Below are positions 25,848-35,162 of a stretch of DNA of 64,000 bases, one piece after another. Below the pieces are notes generated by a model, which was not told the DNA's origin, ran no database searches, and worked only from the letters and a program-made list of their open reading frames with translations. The position numbers were made by a program, and so were the translations under genes. The stretch spans positions 620,001 to 684,000 of the forward strand of contig JADKFU010000004.1 in assembly GCA_016717285.1 (NCBI GenBank), read 5' to 3'. Numbering within the stretch: the first letter of the stretch is position 1; the number at the start of each line of letters is the position of its first letter. The stretch comes from Chitinophagaceae bacterium. GTDB taxonomy: Bacteria > Bacteroidota > Bacteroidia > Chitinophagales > UBA10324.

Positions 25848-26504
25848 ATGAAGAAACTACTGCTCCTCCTTCCCATTCTAATCCTCTTTTCTTTTAAAGC
25901 CAAAGAAAAACGCCACACAGTTGAAATCACGACTGAATATGGCGTAATTAAGTTGATGCTGTACAATGAAACACCACAGCACCGCGATAACATGCTGAAA
26001 CTGGTGAACGAACATTTTTACGACAGCTTATTGTTTCACCGTATAATTAAGGATTTTATGATCCAGGGCGGAGACCCTGATTCAAAGCATGCAGTAGCAG
26101 GTGCTATGCTGGGAAGCGGTGATATTGGTTATACCATTCCTGCAGAATTTAATCCTGCACTGTTTCACAAAAAGGGAGCGCTCGCAGCAGCACGCAACAA
26201 CAATCCTGAAAAACGTTCTTCCGGTTGCCAGTTTTATATTGTAGAAGGAAAAAAATATTCCGATGCCGAACTCGATAACATCGAACAACGAAGCGGCATA
26301 AAGTACACTCCCGAACAACGCGAAGCCTACAAAACAATTGGCGGCACTCCTCAACTTGATCAGGGATATACTGTATATGGTGAAGTATATGAAGGTTTGA
26401 ATATTATTGACTCTATTGCCCACGTTGCCACTGCTTCCAGCGATCGTCCGGTGAAAGACGTTCGCATGTTTATGAAAGAAGGCAAGCAAATGAAAGTGAA
26501 ATAG
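25848..26504 (+). CDS. Exported peptidyl-prolyl cis-trans isomerase, cyclophilin type
   Basis: Encodes 218 residues from the ATG at 25848 (MKKLLLLLPILILFSF, a signal peptide); an upstream TTG at 25830 is less likely. The cyclophilin domain has 'FHRIIKDFMIQGGDP' (catalytic Arg, Phe, Met, Gln), 'GALAAARNNNPEKRSSGCQFYI' with the core split here, and 'YTVYGEVYEGLNIID'. An insertion of roughly 35 residues between 'YSDAELDN' and 'LDQGYTVYG' is common in Bacteroidota homologues. It probably helps fold exported proteins. Confidence 0.92.
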   Translation: MKKLLLLLPILILFSFKAKEKRHTVEITTEYGVIKLMLYNETPQHRDNMLKLVNEHFYDSLLFHRIIKDFMIQGGDPDSKHAVAGAMLGSGDIGYTIPAEFNPALFHKKGALAAARNNNPEKRSSGCQFYIVEGKKYSDAELDNIEQRSGIKYTPEQREAYKTIGGTPQLDQGYTVYGEVYEGLNIIDSIAHVATASSDRPVKDVRMFMKEGKQMKVK

Positions 26505-26683
26505 CCGATGTCCGCGACTTTCAAGTCGCCATCAACATCCAATGTACTGTGACATTTATATCACGGCAATTGTTTGTTGTCATTACTCTACCTTCCTGAA
26601 TTTGCCCTCCACAGCAAATACCCGACACTTCCACAAAAGCCGCTCGTCCATTTAATTTTTTATCTTTCCCCTACCCGGCGAAA

Positions 26684-28183
26684 ATGATAAGATATCTCTT
26701 ACGACGCATCCTGCTTTTTATTCCCACACTCATTGTCATCTCCCTGCTGGCATTTGTGATCAGTGTGAATGCACCCGGCGATCCTGTTGACCGTTTGGTA
26801 ACTGCTGCAGAATCCGGTGACGTAGCAAACACAGCCACCTCATCCATGCTGGAGGAGAAGCAATACTGGACACACCGGCTCGGCCTCGATCTTCCCGTTT
26901 TTTATTTCAGCATTGCGCCACTTTCGTATCCGGATACATTGTTCAGAATCATTGATAAAAAAGAACAGCATGCGCTTACTGTCATGCTCAACAGTTATGG
27001 CAACTGGCTTACGATTGAGTCATATCATTCAAGCGTGTTACAACTTTGTGCAACACATTCGCAACTGTCCAAAGACTCAGTGCTTATGTCATCATACCAT
27101 CAAAATGAAATCAGGGAGGCAATAAATCAATCTGAATTTACTTCGCATTCGCTGCTGGATATTAGTAACGAAAAAGTGATTCGTTCAAAAATGAATGAGC
27201 TCAGCATACTTTACAACAAGCATCCGTTTTTTAAAAATCAAGAGGCAGCGTTGCAACAGGTAATCAAAGCGCATGATGAGATGAGGGCATCTCCGCAACG
27301 ATGGCGCAATTACATTCCCATCATTCAATTTCATCCGCAAAATCAATATCACCGTTGGATTTTTGGAGATGGCAACTGGCTGACAGGTAAAGGAAGCACC
27401 TTCTCCAAAGGATTGATTCGTGGTGACCTTGGAATGTCATACACCACAAAAATGCCGGTGAATGAAATAATTTCAAAGCGCATTGGCTGGTCATTATTCT
27501 TTACGCTGTTATCTGTAATACTTGCTTATCTCATCAGCGTTCCGATTGGCATTAGAGCTGCGGTAAAACAGGGATCCTTCTTCGATCGGACCTCATCGGT
27601 ACTACTTTTCATGCTTCATTCTATGCCTGCTTTTTGGGTGGCCACTTTATTGTTGATGATTTTTGCCAACTCTGATGTGCTGCCGTGGTTTCCTTCCTCG
27701 GGAATAAAACCGGTTACGGGATATCCTGATACTGCCGGCTTCTTCGAAAAAATAAAGCTATCGTTGCCGTATATCATCCTTCCATTAATTGCGTACACTT
27801 ATAGCTCCCTTGCCTTTCTTAGCAGGATGATGCGTGTGTCGGTGCTTGAAGTAGCGAACCAGGATTACATTCGTACAGCACGCGCAAAAGGTCTTTCGGA
27901 AAACACCGTCATCTATAAACATGTTTTCAAAAACGCATTGCTTCCCATCATTACTGTATTCGCAAATATTTTTCCGGCAGCAATCGGCGGTTCTGTAATC
28001 CTTGAAACAATTTTTTCTATTCCCGGAATGGGATTGGAAACCTACCAGGCCATTCTTACACAAAATTACCCGGTAATAATCGGTGTATTCACCCTTACCG
28101 GTCTACTTACGCTCATCGGTTACCTTCTTGCTGATATGCTGTACGCCTTTGTTGATCCACGTATTTCATTATTGAAAAAATAA
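26684..28183 (+). CDS. Peptide/nickel-type ABC transporter permease (DppB family)
   Basis: Encodes 499 residues. It begins with the first membrane span and 'NAPGDPVDRL' of DppB/OppB. A long extracytoplasmic insert of about 220 residues follows, then the conserved permease core with 'RGDLGMSYTTKMPVNEII', the EAA-loop 'YIRTARAKGLSENTVIYKHVFKNAL' (split here) and 'ETIFSIPGMGLETYQAI'. Normal DppB is about 310-340 residues, so the insert is notable. It is followed 3 bp later by the DppC partner. No ATPase or binding-protein genes are nearby. Confidence 0.88.
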   Translation: MIRYLLRRILLFIPTLIVISLLAFVISVNAPGDPVDRLVTAAESGDVANTATSSMLEEKQYWTHRLGLDLPVFYFSIAPLSYPDTLFRIIDKKEQHALTVMLNSYGNWLTIESYHSSVLQLCATHSQLSKDSVLMSSYHQNEIREAINQSEFTSHSLLDISNEKVIRSKMNELSILYNKHPFFKNQEAALQQVIKAHDEMRASPQRWRNYIPIIQFHPQNQYHRWIFGDGNWLTGKGSTFSKGLIRGDLGMSYTTKMPVNEIISKRIGWSLFFTLLSVILAYLISVPIGIRAAVKQGSFFDRTSSVLLFMLHSMPAFWVATLLLMIFANSDVLPWFPSSGIKPVTGYPDTAGFFEKIKLSLPYIILPLIAYTYSSLAFLSRMMRVSVLEVANQDYIRTARAKGLSENTVIYKHVFKNALLPIITVFANIFPAAIGGSVILETIFSIPGMGLETYQAILTQNYPVIIGVFTLTGLLTLIGYLLADMLYAFVDPRISLLKK

Positions 28184-28186
28184 GGG

Positions 28187-29512
28187 ATGAAGAGCAAGCA
28201 ATCGCCACCATTCCGGTTTCGCACACATACAGCGCAACAGTTTCACAAGAATATACCGGCTGTGATTTCATTGTATGTGCTGGTGCTGCTCGCTGTGCTT
28301 GCAATGTTCGCGCCTTTACTGGCAAATGAGCTGCCATGGTACATTAAATACGAAGGCGAAAATTATTTTCCTGCTTTTTCATGGAAGAAAAACTATATCG
28401 TAAAACATCAGGATGGTTCGTCAGAAAAACTGCAGCTCGATATAACGGACTGGAAAAAAATTCCCGCAGAAAAAATCATCTGGGCGCCGGTCGTGTATTC
28501 TCCGGGGAAAAGTGATTACAATAATGCGAACTACAAATGCCCCACCTGTGATCAAAAATTTATCGACAGCAATGGAAGTGAAATAGAAATGCCTGGCCGG
28601 TTCAGGCATTGGTTGGGCACCGGAAATCGTGGCGACGATCTGTTAACAGGTCTTATTCATGGTTCACGTATTTCACTTACAATTGGTTTTCTTTCCATGG
28701 GTATAGCCACCCTGATTGGGATTTTATTAGGTGCGTTTGCCGGCTTCTTCGGCGATCACACATTAACTATCACACGGGGAAGATTGGTATTCACTATCAT
28801 CGGAATTTTTTTCGGTTGGTTTTACGCCTCTCAACTACGGGGTGAAACAGTGAGTGGAGGAAGTGACAATACAGCAAACAGTTTACTATCTGAATTCCTG
28901 TTGCGTATGCTGATCTTCTTTTTAGTGGTTATAATTTTTTCTTTTCTCGGAAAATATGTAACCATGTTCAAATGGCTGAATAGAAAAATACACATTCACA
29001 TCGATGGACTCATTTCCAGGCTCATTGAAATTATGGTCTCCTTACCATTGTTCATACTCATACTTACCATTGCAGCCATTTCAAAACCTTCCATCTATAA
29101 TGTGATGGTGATTATCGGATTAACAAATTGGACCGGCATTGCTCGCCTCACCCGTGCCGAAATGCTGCGGGTGCGACAACAGGAATTCATTCAATCTGCC
29201 CAGGCACTTGGATACAGTCCGTTCCGCATCATGCTTCGTCATGCATTGCCAAATGCACTTGCACCGGCACTCATTTCCGTTTCGTTCGGTATTGCCAATG
29301 CAATACTTATTGAATCATCTCTTTCATTTCTGGGAATCGGGGTGCCGCAGGACGTAACTACCTGGGGTTCGTTGCTGAGCGCAGGACATGGAAACTTCAG
29401 TGCATGGTGGCTTGTGGTGTTTCCCGGACTTTGCATCTTTATCACCGTAACCGCTTACAACCTGATTGGCGAAGGATTGCGGGATGCGATGGATCCGAAA
29501 ATGATGCGGTAA
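28187..29512 (+). CDS. Peptide/nickel-type ABC transporter permease (DppC family)
   Basis: Encodes 441 residues. An N-terminal span is followed by an extracytoplasmic stretch that includes 'KCPTCDQKF', a small CxxC element. Then comes 'RHWLGTGNRGDDLLTGLIHGSRISL', the DppC core with the EAA-loop 'FIQSAQALGYSPFRIMLRHALPNALAP' (split here) and 'SFLGIGVPQDVTTWGSLL'. It is longer than typical DppC (about 300 residues). It forms the permease pair with the preceding gene. Confidence 0.88.
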   Translation: MKSKQSPPFRFRTHTAQQFHKNIPAVISLYVLVLLAVLAMFAPLLANELPWYIKYEGENYFPAFSWKKNYIVKHQDGSSEKLQLDITDWKKIPAEKIIWAPVVYSPGKSDYNNANYKCPTCDQKFIDSNGSEIEMPGRFRHWLGTGNRGDDLLTGLIHGSRISLTIGFLSMGIATLIGILLGAFAGFFGDHTLTITRGRLVFTIIGIFFGWFYASQLRGETVSGGSDNTANSLLSEFLLRMLIFFLVVIIFSFLGKYVTMFKWLNRKIHIHIDGLISRLIEIMVSLPLFILILTIAAISKPSIYNVMVIIGLTNWTGIARLTRAEMLRVRQQEFIQSAQALGYSPFRIMLRHALPNALAPALISVSFGIANAILIESSLSFLGIGVPQDVTTWGSLLSAGHGNFSAWWLVVFPGLCIFITVTAYNLIGEGLRDAMDPKMMR

Positions 29513-29635
29513 TATGCCAGACGCCGGTTATGCAATACACCCCAAACCGCCTAAGTGCTTCAATGATTCTCAAAACATTTAAACTGCTTTTTAACAACAT
29601 TTAATTGATCAATTAAACTTTCCTTCCTTCAACCA

Positions 29636-29667
29636 CTTGAAAATTTATTTACAAACATGTACGTTTG
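29636..29667 (+). promoter_or_regulatory. Bacteroidota-type promoter of frr
   Basis: CTTG at 29636-29639 and TACGTTTG at 29660-29667 are separated by 20 bases, close to the Bacteroidota sigma-A consensus TTTG-N19-21-TAnnTTTG. Transcription would start about 15 bases before the ATG at 29689. Confidence 0.5.
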
Positions 29668-29688
29668 CTTCCGAAAATAAAAACCGGT

Positions 29689-30246
29689 ATGACGCCTGAA
29701 CAAATTATTAATGAAACCAAGAGCCATATGGAAAAAACCATTCAGCATCTTGAAGCAGAATTGACCAAGGTTCGGGCGGGAAAAATATCTCCGGGAATGC
29801 TTGATGGCATCACAGTGGATTATTATGGTTCTCACATACCGGTTAATCAGGCAGCAAATGTTTCAGTGCTGGATGCTCGCACACTCAGCATTCAACCATG
29901 GGAGCGCAAAATGCTGGAGATAATCGAGAAGGCAATCCTGGCTGCCAATATTGGCATTACGCCTCACAACGATGGTGTGGCTATCAAACTTTACCAGCCG
30001 CCACTTACCGAAGAACGACGCAAGGAATATGTGAAAAAAGCGTATTCCGTTGCGGAAACCGCACGTGTAAGTATCCGTAACATCCGCCGGGATGCTGTAG
30101 ATCAGATTAAAAAATTAGGGAAAGAACATGTATCGGAAGATCAGATCAAAGATGCAGAAGCAGATATGCAAAACCTGACTAATAAATTTATTGCCCAGGT
30201 TGATAAACACGTAGAGTTGAAAGAGAAAGAGATTATGACCGTATAA
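29689..30246 (+). CDS. frr: Ribosome recycling factor
   Basis: Encodes 185 residues, the usual length, from the ATG at 29689; the frame runs on to 29665 but a promoter box lies there. Family motifs are 'LTKVRAGKISPGMLDGITVDYYG' (split), 'DARTLSIQPWERKML', 'PLTEERRKEYVKKA' and 'RNIRRDAVDQIKKL'. It splits post-termination ribosomes together with EF-G. pyrH, its common neighbour, is not here. Confidence 0.96.
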   Translation: MTPEQIINETKSHMEKTIQHLEAELTKVRAGKISPGMLDGITVDYYGSHIPVNQAANVSVLDARTLSIQPWERKMLEIIEKAILAANIGITPHNDGVAIKLYQPPLTEERRKEYVKKAYSVAETARVSIRNIRRDAVDQIKKLGKEHVSEDQIKDAEADMQNLTNKFIAQVDKHVELKEKEIMTV

Positions 30247-30253
30247 ATATTAA

Positions 30254-30622
30254 TTATGGCTTGGCTTCTACAACCTTGTAAACAAAATATTTAGTGTTAC
30301 CCTGCCAGGGCATGTTTTTTAATTTTTCTTTGTAAGAAACGGTAATTATTTTTCCTTCATAGTTACTTAGCGATTTCAATACCTCCTTTTCAGAGCCCAG
30401 CACCGAAAAATCCCACAGGTAATTTGCAACTGAGTTATTGTTTGCATTCATGCCACCTAAATTCATTTCCCCTTCATAGGTTTTAAATACATAGCCGGTT
30501 TTCGCAAACTTGATCAGGTAACCTGTGCGGCTGCCTTCACCATAAGTATAGTTGCAGGCCAGCAGATAACCGGCAACAGCTACTACCACGATTAGCAAAG
30601 TAATAAGCAAAAACTTTTTCAT
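30254..30622 (-). CDS. Small membrane-anchored protein of unknown function
   Basis: Encodes 122 residues from the ATG at 30622 (MKKFLLITLLIVVVAVAGYLLAC), the better start than 30643. An N-terminal hydrophobic segment ends in Cys and could be a membrane anchor or lipoprotein signal. The rest ('GSRTGYLIKFAKTGYVFKTYEG', 'LWDFSV', 'ALSNYEG'-like region) matches a small Bacteroidota family that is often mislabelled 6-phosphogluconate dehydrogenase; it lacks any dehydrogenase motif. It converges with frr, 7 bp apart. Confidence 0.72.
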   Translation of the reverse strand: MKKFLLITLLIVVVAVAGYLLACNYTYGEGSRTGYLIKFAKTGYVFKTYEGEMNLGGMNANNNSVANYLWDFSVLGSEKEVLKSLSNYEGKIITVSYKEKLKNMPWQGNTKYFVYKVVEAKP

Positions 30623-30833
30623 AGCTGAATTGATTTGTCTCAAAAATAAGCTTTACTGCACCTTTTTTATAACGGAATTTGAATCTGGTACATCTAAAAA
30701 TAGTTCGTATTAAATAGCTTGATTGCAATAAACTGTAAGAAAGTAACCATCACTATCAGGCATCAGGATTACTTATTTTAGGAAAAAAGTAATATTTCCT
30801 GTTTTGACTGCGTTCATGTGAAAAATTAAAACT

Positions 30834-31454
30834 ATGATTTCAAAAACGCTCTCTGTACTTGTGCTCTCAAGTGTACTTTCTTCCAATGCTCTCCATGCGC
30901 AAGCTAAATTGCCAGTAACAATTTCCGCTGAGATCGGCTATCCCGTTTCCTTTGGTTCAACCTTATTGGAAAACGCCACTTCCTTGTTTGCTATGGATGT
31001 GAATGCACAATTTCCCGTATCCGGAAAAATTTCATTGGGCCCTTCAGTGCGTGCAAACATTTATGGAGATAAGGTTCAGTTTACAGATGAGAATGGCCAG
31101 GTGGTCCGCGACGATTACTATACTTCTATTCTTACGCATTGGGAAGTGCTCTCAGCATATCATATCAATCTTGCAGAGAAATTGAAACTACAAATTGGCC
31201 TTGCAGCCGGTTATGCTGCTATAAAGGCCTCCAATTTATATAACTATGAACCCGGAAAGTCCCCGAAAGGATTCGATATTGCTTCCGGCCTCACCTTTCA
31301 GTATTTACTGTCTGATCATTTCGCACTTAATACATCAGCAAAGTACACTTTCAACAGTCTCTACGCCACCTCAACTACAGGCGGAAATTCTATAGAGATA
31401 AATGATAATTTTAATGAATTAGCTTTCACGCTGGGTGCCGCTTACTTGTTTTAA
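30834..31454 (+). CDS. Outer-membrane beta-barrel-like protein
   Basis: Encodes 206 residues with a signal peptide (cleavage near 'NALHAQA'), alternating hydrophobic strands and a C-terminal strand ending 'ELAFTLGAAYLF', i.e. with terminal aromatic Phe as in outer-membrane barrels. It resembles the OmpA-barrel/'outer membrane protein beta-barrel' families of Bacteroidota. The specific role is unknown. Confidence 0.72.
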   Translation: MISKTLSVLVLSSVLSSNALHAQAKLPVTISAEIGYPVSFGSTLLENATSLFAMDVNAQFPVSGKISLGPSVRANIYGDKVQFTDENGQVVRDDYYTSILTHWEVLSAYHINLAEKLKLQIGLAAGYAAIKASNLYNYEPGKSPKGFDIASGLTFQYLLSDHFALNTSAKYTFNSLYATSTTGGNSIEINDNFNELAFTLGAAYLF

Positions 31455-31464
31455 GCAGGCATTT

Positions 31465-31510
31465 CCCGCTCCTATGAATAGGGATTTAGAGTGGGGGAGA
31501 CTGTATTTTT
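31465..31510 (+). terminator. Possible terminator after the beta-barrel gene
   Basis: CCCGCTC (31465-31471) can pair with GAGTGGG (31489-31495) around a 17-base loop; a T6 run follows ten bases later. It lies between convergent genes, which suits a terminator, but the loop is long and the T-run is displaced. Confidence 0.3.
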
Positions 31511-32536
31511 TCATCCCCATACCGTTGTTCCTTCTGAGCAGTTGGCACAGATATCAATTTCTTTTCGTGAACGAAGCACTGCACTTCTGAACCGTTGATA
31601 ACCGTCACTTTGCCAAATGGATGCAAACGATTCCGAGTTCAAATCTCCCAGGCGATACTTTGCATCTTTATCAAAACAACACGGTACTACTTTTCCATCC
31701 CAGGTTATCACACTTGAATGCCAGAGCTTCCAGCAATGATTCATCAGTTTGTTCTTGATAGCAAACGATCCATCCTGTTGTTTTCTATACCTTGAAAATT
31801 TCTCGTTCACAGGAATCAGCTCATTTCCATTTTTGAAATCATAGAGTTGTGCGGTCTTAAACCGTACTTCATTTACACCGGTTTCTTTAGCTAATTTTTT
31901 AACCGCATTAATTTGATGTTCATTCTTTGATACTACTAAAAACTGAAAAATCAGGTGTGGAGTTTTTGATTGCAACTGTTTTTTCCATTTAATAATATTT
32001 CTGGTTCCTTCCAACACCTTCTGTAATTGGCCACCAATCCGGTAAGACTCATAAACTTCCTGTGTGGTGCCGTCTATCGAGATGATTAAACGGTCCAGTC
32101 CCGATTCCACTGTTTTTCGCGCACTTTCATCATTTAAAAAATGCGCGTTGGTAGAAGTAGCTGTATAAATTCCTTTTTCCGAAGCATAATGCACCATGCT
32201 TAAAAAATCAGGATGGAGATAAGGCTCTCCCTGGAAATAAAATAACAGGTAACACAAGTGGTTGCTTAATTCATCTATCGTCTTTCTGAAAAAATCCGGT
32301 TCCAACATGCCTGTCTCCCTGGTGAACGATCGCAATCCGCTCGGACACTCAGGACATCGAAGATTACAGGAGGTAGTAGGTTCTATGGAAACGCTAACGG
32401 GTAAGCCGATTTGAATTGCATTTCCCGTCAGCCGTGAATAATAATAAGATCCCAGCACTTTACCTCCATTCACAACTCTGGAGTAAGTAAGTTTAGAAAG
32501 TAAATTGATACTATCAGAAAACTGTAATGCCGGCAT
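31511..32536 (-). CDS. Radical SAM/SPASM protein
   Basis: Encodes 341 residues. The radical-SAM 4Fe-4S site is 'CNLRCPEC' near residue 58, followed by 'PYLHPDFLSMVHYASEKGIYTATSTNA' (split), typical of the MoaA/SPASM group. The C-terminal SPASM-like part has 'CWKLWHSSVITWDGKVVPCC' and 'RKEIDICANC', giving auxiliary cluster cysteines. Such proteins modify peptides or other substrates; no precursor-peptide gene is evident nearby. The substrate is unknown. Confidence 0.87.
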   Translation of the reverse strand: MPALQFSDSINLLSKLTYSRVVNGGKVLGSYYYSRLTGNAIQIGLPVSVSIEPTTSCNLRCPECPSGLRSFTRETGMLEPDFFRKTIDELSNHLCYLLFYFQGEPYLHPDFLSMVHYASEKGIYTATSTNAHFLNDESARKTVESGLDRLIISIDGTTQEVYESYRIGGQLQKVLEGTRNIIKWKKQLQSKTPHLIFQFLVVSKNEHQINAVKKLAKETGVNEVRFKTAQLYDFKNGNELIPVNEKFSRYRKQQDGSFAIKNKLMNHCWKLWHSSVITWDGKVVPCCFDKDAKYRLGDLNSESFASIWQSDGYQRFRSAVLRSRKEIDICANCSEGTTVWG

Positions 32537-33082
32537 TATTCAAAAGTAACATTGTTTCAGAACCTGGCAATCGATACAAAGTGCGGAAAAAAATAAAAGA
32601 CCATTTTTGTTTGAACTAATAAAACTGCAAACAAAACATCACTGTCAGTGCAATCACTATTAACAGTTGTGAATAACAACTCTTGTAAATTGTGGATTCG
32701 AAAAAATAGTACGCACATCCTCCTTCAATTAACGTTAGCCTGACGTGAACAACATGTGTACAAACAGGCATATTTAAGACTAACTGTATAACCTCCATAA
32801 AATGTTTATAGCACACAACATTTTAAGCCGGTTACGAACGCAAGAAAAGTGATAACCTTAACAAGTTTCAAAAATTCTTTACCCATCTCAGTTAATCAAC
32901 AGGATGTTGAAAAACACTCAACTCCCTGATCTTCACCTTACACCAATGTGAATTCATTAACTTTGTATGTTGACAGAATATGGATAAACACAATTGCTTT
33001 CAATCTGTAGAATAGTTGTGAACCTTTCCACACCCTTAATAATTTGTAATAGTAACTTTCAATTTCTTTTAAATTAAATTAT
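32537..33082. other. Long AT-rich intergenic region with DnaA-box-like sequences
   Basis: There are 546 bases without a gene between divergent genes. It holds one exact match to TTATnCACA (TGTGAATAA, 32668-32676, minus orientation) and three single-mismatch versions (32755-32763, 32979-32987, 33024-33032). An AT-rich tail lies at 33040-33082. TAACTTTG at 32958-32965 fits a -7 box for nadA. A replication origin is possible but not shown. Confidence 0.35.
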
Positions 33083-34090
33083 ATGAGTGCATTACTTGTT
33101 GAAGCTGAAGAAAAATTGAATGAAAACGGGTTTCTTGATTTGGAAATTGATCCGTCGCTTGATTTATTTTCCGAAATCGAAAAACTGAAAAAGGAAAAAA
33201 ATGCCGTGGTGATTGCACATTATTACCAGGAGCCTGATATTCAGGATGTGGCAGACTACATCGGCGACAGCCTTGGCTTATCCCAACAGGCAGCTAAAAC
33301 AAATGCAGATATGATTGTTTTTGCCGGTGTGCATTTTATGGCTGAAACGGCAAAAATACTTTCGCCCCAAAAGAAAGTATTGTTGCCTGATCTTAAAGCA
33401 GGTTGTTCTTTGGCAGATGCATGCCCTGCCGAATTGTTTGCTCGCTTCAAAGCACGGCATCCTGATCATATGGTAATCACCTATATCAATTGCTCCGCTG
33501 AAATAAAAGCACTTAGTGATATTATCTGCACGTCATCCAATGCTCAAAAAATAATTGAATCTGTTCCTGCGGATAAAAAAATAATTTTTGCACCTGATAA
33601 AAATCTCGGCAAGTACCTGATCGTGAAAACAGGTCGTGATATGGTATTGTGGGAAGGCGCATGTATTGTGCATGAAATTTTTTCTGCCGAGAAAATTTGG
33701 AAGCTGAAAAGCCGGCATCCGGATGCAAAAGTAATTGCACATCCTGAATGTGAATTTCAGGTGCTGGAGTTAGCTGATTATATCGCATCCACCACCGGAT
33801 TGCTGAAATACACAAAAAATAATATTTCGCAAAAATTTATTGTGGCTACGGAATCGGGCATTATTCACCAGATGCAAAAGGATTCGCCTGATAAAGTGTT
33901 CATTCCGGCTCCTCCGGATAATGGCTGCGCCTGCAATGATTGTCCCTATATGAAGCGCAATACACTTGAGAAATTGTATCTGTGCATGAAATATGAATTG
34001 CCGGAAATTATTGTTCCGGAAGAAATAAGAGTGCAAGCTAAAAAATCCATTGACCGTATGCTTGAAATTTCAGCGCAGCACGGGCTGTAA
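33083..34090 (+). CDS. nadA: Quinolinate synthase
   Basis: Encodes 335 residues. It condenses iminoaspartate with dihydroxyacetone phosphate to quinolinate, the precursor of NAD. Motifs are 'AHYYQEPDIQDVADYIGDSL', 'LLPDLKAGCSLAD' (C108, 4Fe-4S ligand), 'GACIVHE' (second Cys), 'HPECEFQV' and 'NGCACNDCPYM' (third ligand region). It is full length. nadB and nadC are not adjacent. The long upstream intergenic region carries its promoter. Confidence 0.96.
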   Translation: MSALLVEAEEKLNENGFLDLEIDPSLDLFSEIEKLKKEKNAVVIAHYYQEPDIQDVADYIGDSLGLSQQAAKTNADMIVFAGVHFMAETAKILSPQKKVLLPDLKAGCSLADACPAELFARFKARHPDHMVITYINCSAEIKALSDIICTSSNAQKIIESVPADKKIIFAPDKNLGKYLIVKTGRDMVLWEGACIVHEIFSAEKIWKLKSRHPDAKVIAHPECEFQVLELADYIASTTGLLKYTKNNISQKFIVATESGIIHQMQKDSPDKVFIPAPPDNGCACNDCPYMKRNTLEKLYLCMKYELPEIIVPEEIRVQAKKSIDRMLEISAQHGL

Positions 34091-34168
34091 ATTTGAAATT
34101 GCATTTTTATTTGAATTGCCTGGAATATGTAAAACTGATTATTGAAATCCAATTTCTGTTGGTATCTG

Positions 34169-34702
34169 ATGCATTTGCAAGAAGAAATATTAAAAGAGCA
34201 TTCAAAGAAACAAACAGATAAAATTGCTGCATGGGTTTGTAAAAACAGAGTGCGGTTTAATAAACTGATGTATCTATTCTTTCATGGAGAATACAGAGTG
34301 GTTCAGCGTAGTGCATGGATTGTTAAACAAGTTGCTGAACAACATCCGGAGTGGATCAGACCTTATCTTAAAAAGATGTTGCTTTATTGTAAACAGCCGG
34401 TTCATGATGCTGTGAAAAGAAACATAATGAACATCATGCAGTTTATAATATTGCCTGAAAACATTCAGGGAATTGCTGCTACTATTTGTTTTGATTTTCT
34501 TGCTGCACCCGACCTTCCTGTTGCTATCAGAGTTTTTTCTATGACTGTGCTTTATAACATCACACTGCAACAACCTGACCTTCGGCACGAATTAAAAGCT
34601 ATATTGGAGGAACAAATGGAATACTCGAAACCGGCTTTTATATCGAGAGGTAAAAAGGTTTTAAGACAGTTGTCTGTTAATGCTGGTCCTTTATTAACAT
34701 AA
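34169..34702 (+). CDS. HEAT-repeat-like protein of unknown function
   Basis: Encodes 177 residues from the ATG at 34169; a TTG at 34142 in frame would add nine residues. It is all-helical with repeated helix pairs ('VQRSAWIVKQVAEQHPEWI', 'AVKRNIMNIMQFI', 'AIRVFSMTVLYNIT'), as in HEAT/ARM-like scaffolds. There is no catalytic motif. It lies 78 bp after nadA and may be co-transcribed. Confidence 0.68.
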   Translation: MHLQEEILKEHSKKQTDKIAAWVCKNRVRFNKLMYLFFHGEYRVVQRSAWIVKQVAEQHPEWIRPYLKKMLLYCKQPVHDAVKRNIMNIMQFIILPENIQGIAATICFDFLAAPDLPVAIRVFSMTVLYNITLQQPDLRHELKAILEEQMEYSKPAFISRGKKVLRQLSVNAGPLLT

Positions 34703-34745
34703 TTCAGAAAAGTAGTTGTGATCATTAAATTGAATAAATAAAATA

Positions 34746-35135
34746 ATGGAAGTAAAAGCTTTCCGATTACTACCAAATGAAGACATTAAAAAATGGTTAG
34801 ATAGCTTTACCAAGGAACAACAAGTAAATGCCGCATGCATTCTTGCTTGTGTCGGAAGTTTGCGATGTCTAAGCATCCGTTTTGCAGGAAGGGAAGATAT
34901 CACCATCCTGAAACAGAAATTTGAAGTCATTTCATTGGGTGGTACACTTTCGAAACATGGCAGTCATTTACATATTGCTGTTGCAGATGAAAGCGGAAAC
35001 GTAATGGGAGGCCATCTGAAAGAAGGTTCACTGGTAAATACTACAGTAGAAATAATAGTGGGTGTTTTATCCGGGTATGAATTTCTGCGTGAATGGGATA
35101 ATGCTACCGGATTTAAGGAATTAACAATTCAGTGA
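34746..35135 (+). CDS. PPC/DUF296-domain protein
   Basis: Encodes 129 residues, a complete PPC domain: 'ACILACVGSLRCLSIRFAG', 'FEVISLGGTL' and 'GSHLHIAVADESGNVMGGHL', whose two histidines are the conserved metal-site pair of the family. Bacterial PPC proteins are trimeric; some are called DNA-binding by analogy to plant AHL proteins, but there is no AT-hook here. The function is unknown. Confidence 0.88.
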   Translation: MEVKAFRLLPNEDIKKWLDSFTKEQQVNAACILACVGSLRCLSIRFAGREDITILKQKFEVISLGGTLSKHGSHLHIAVADESGNVMGGHLKEGSLVNTTVEIIVGVLSGYEFLREWDNATGFKELTIQ

Positions 35136-35162
35136 GTAGCTGGAAGTATTTCACAAGAGTAT

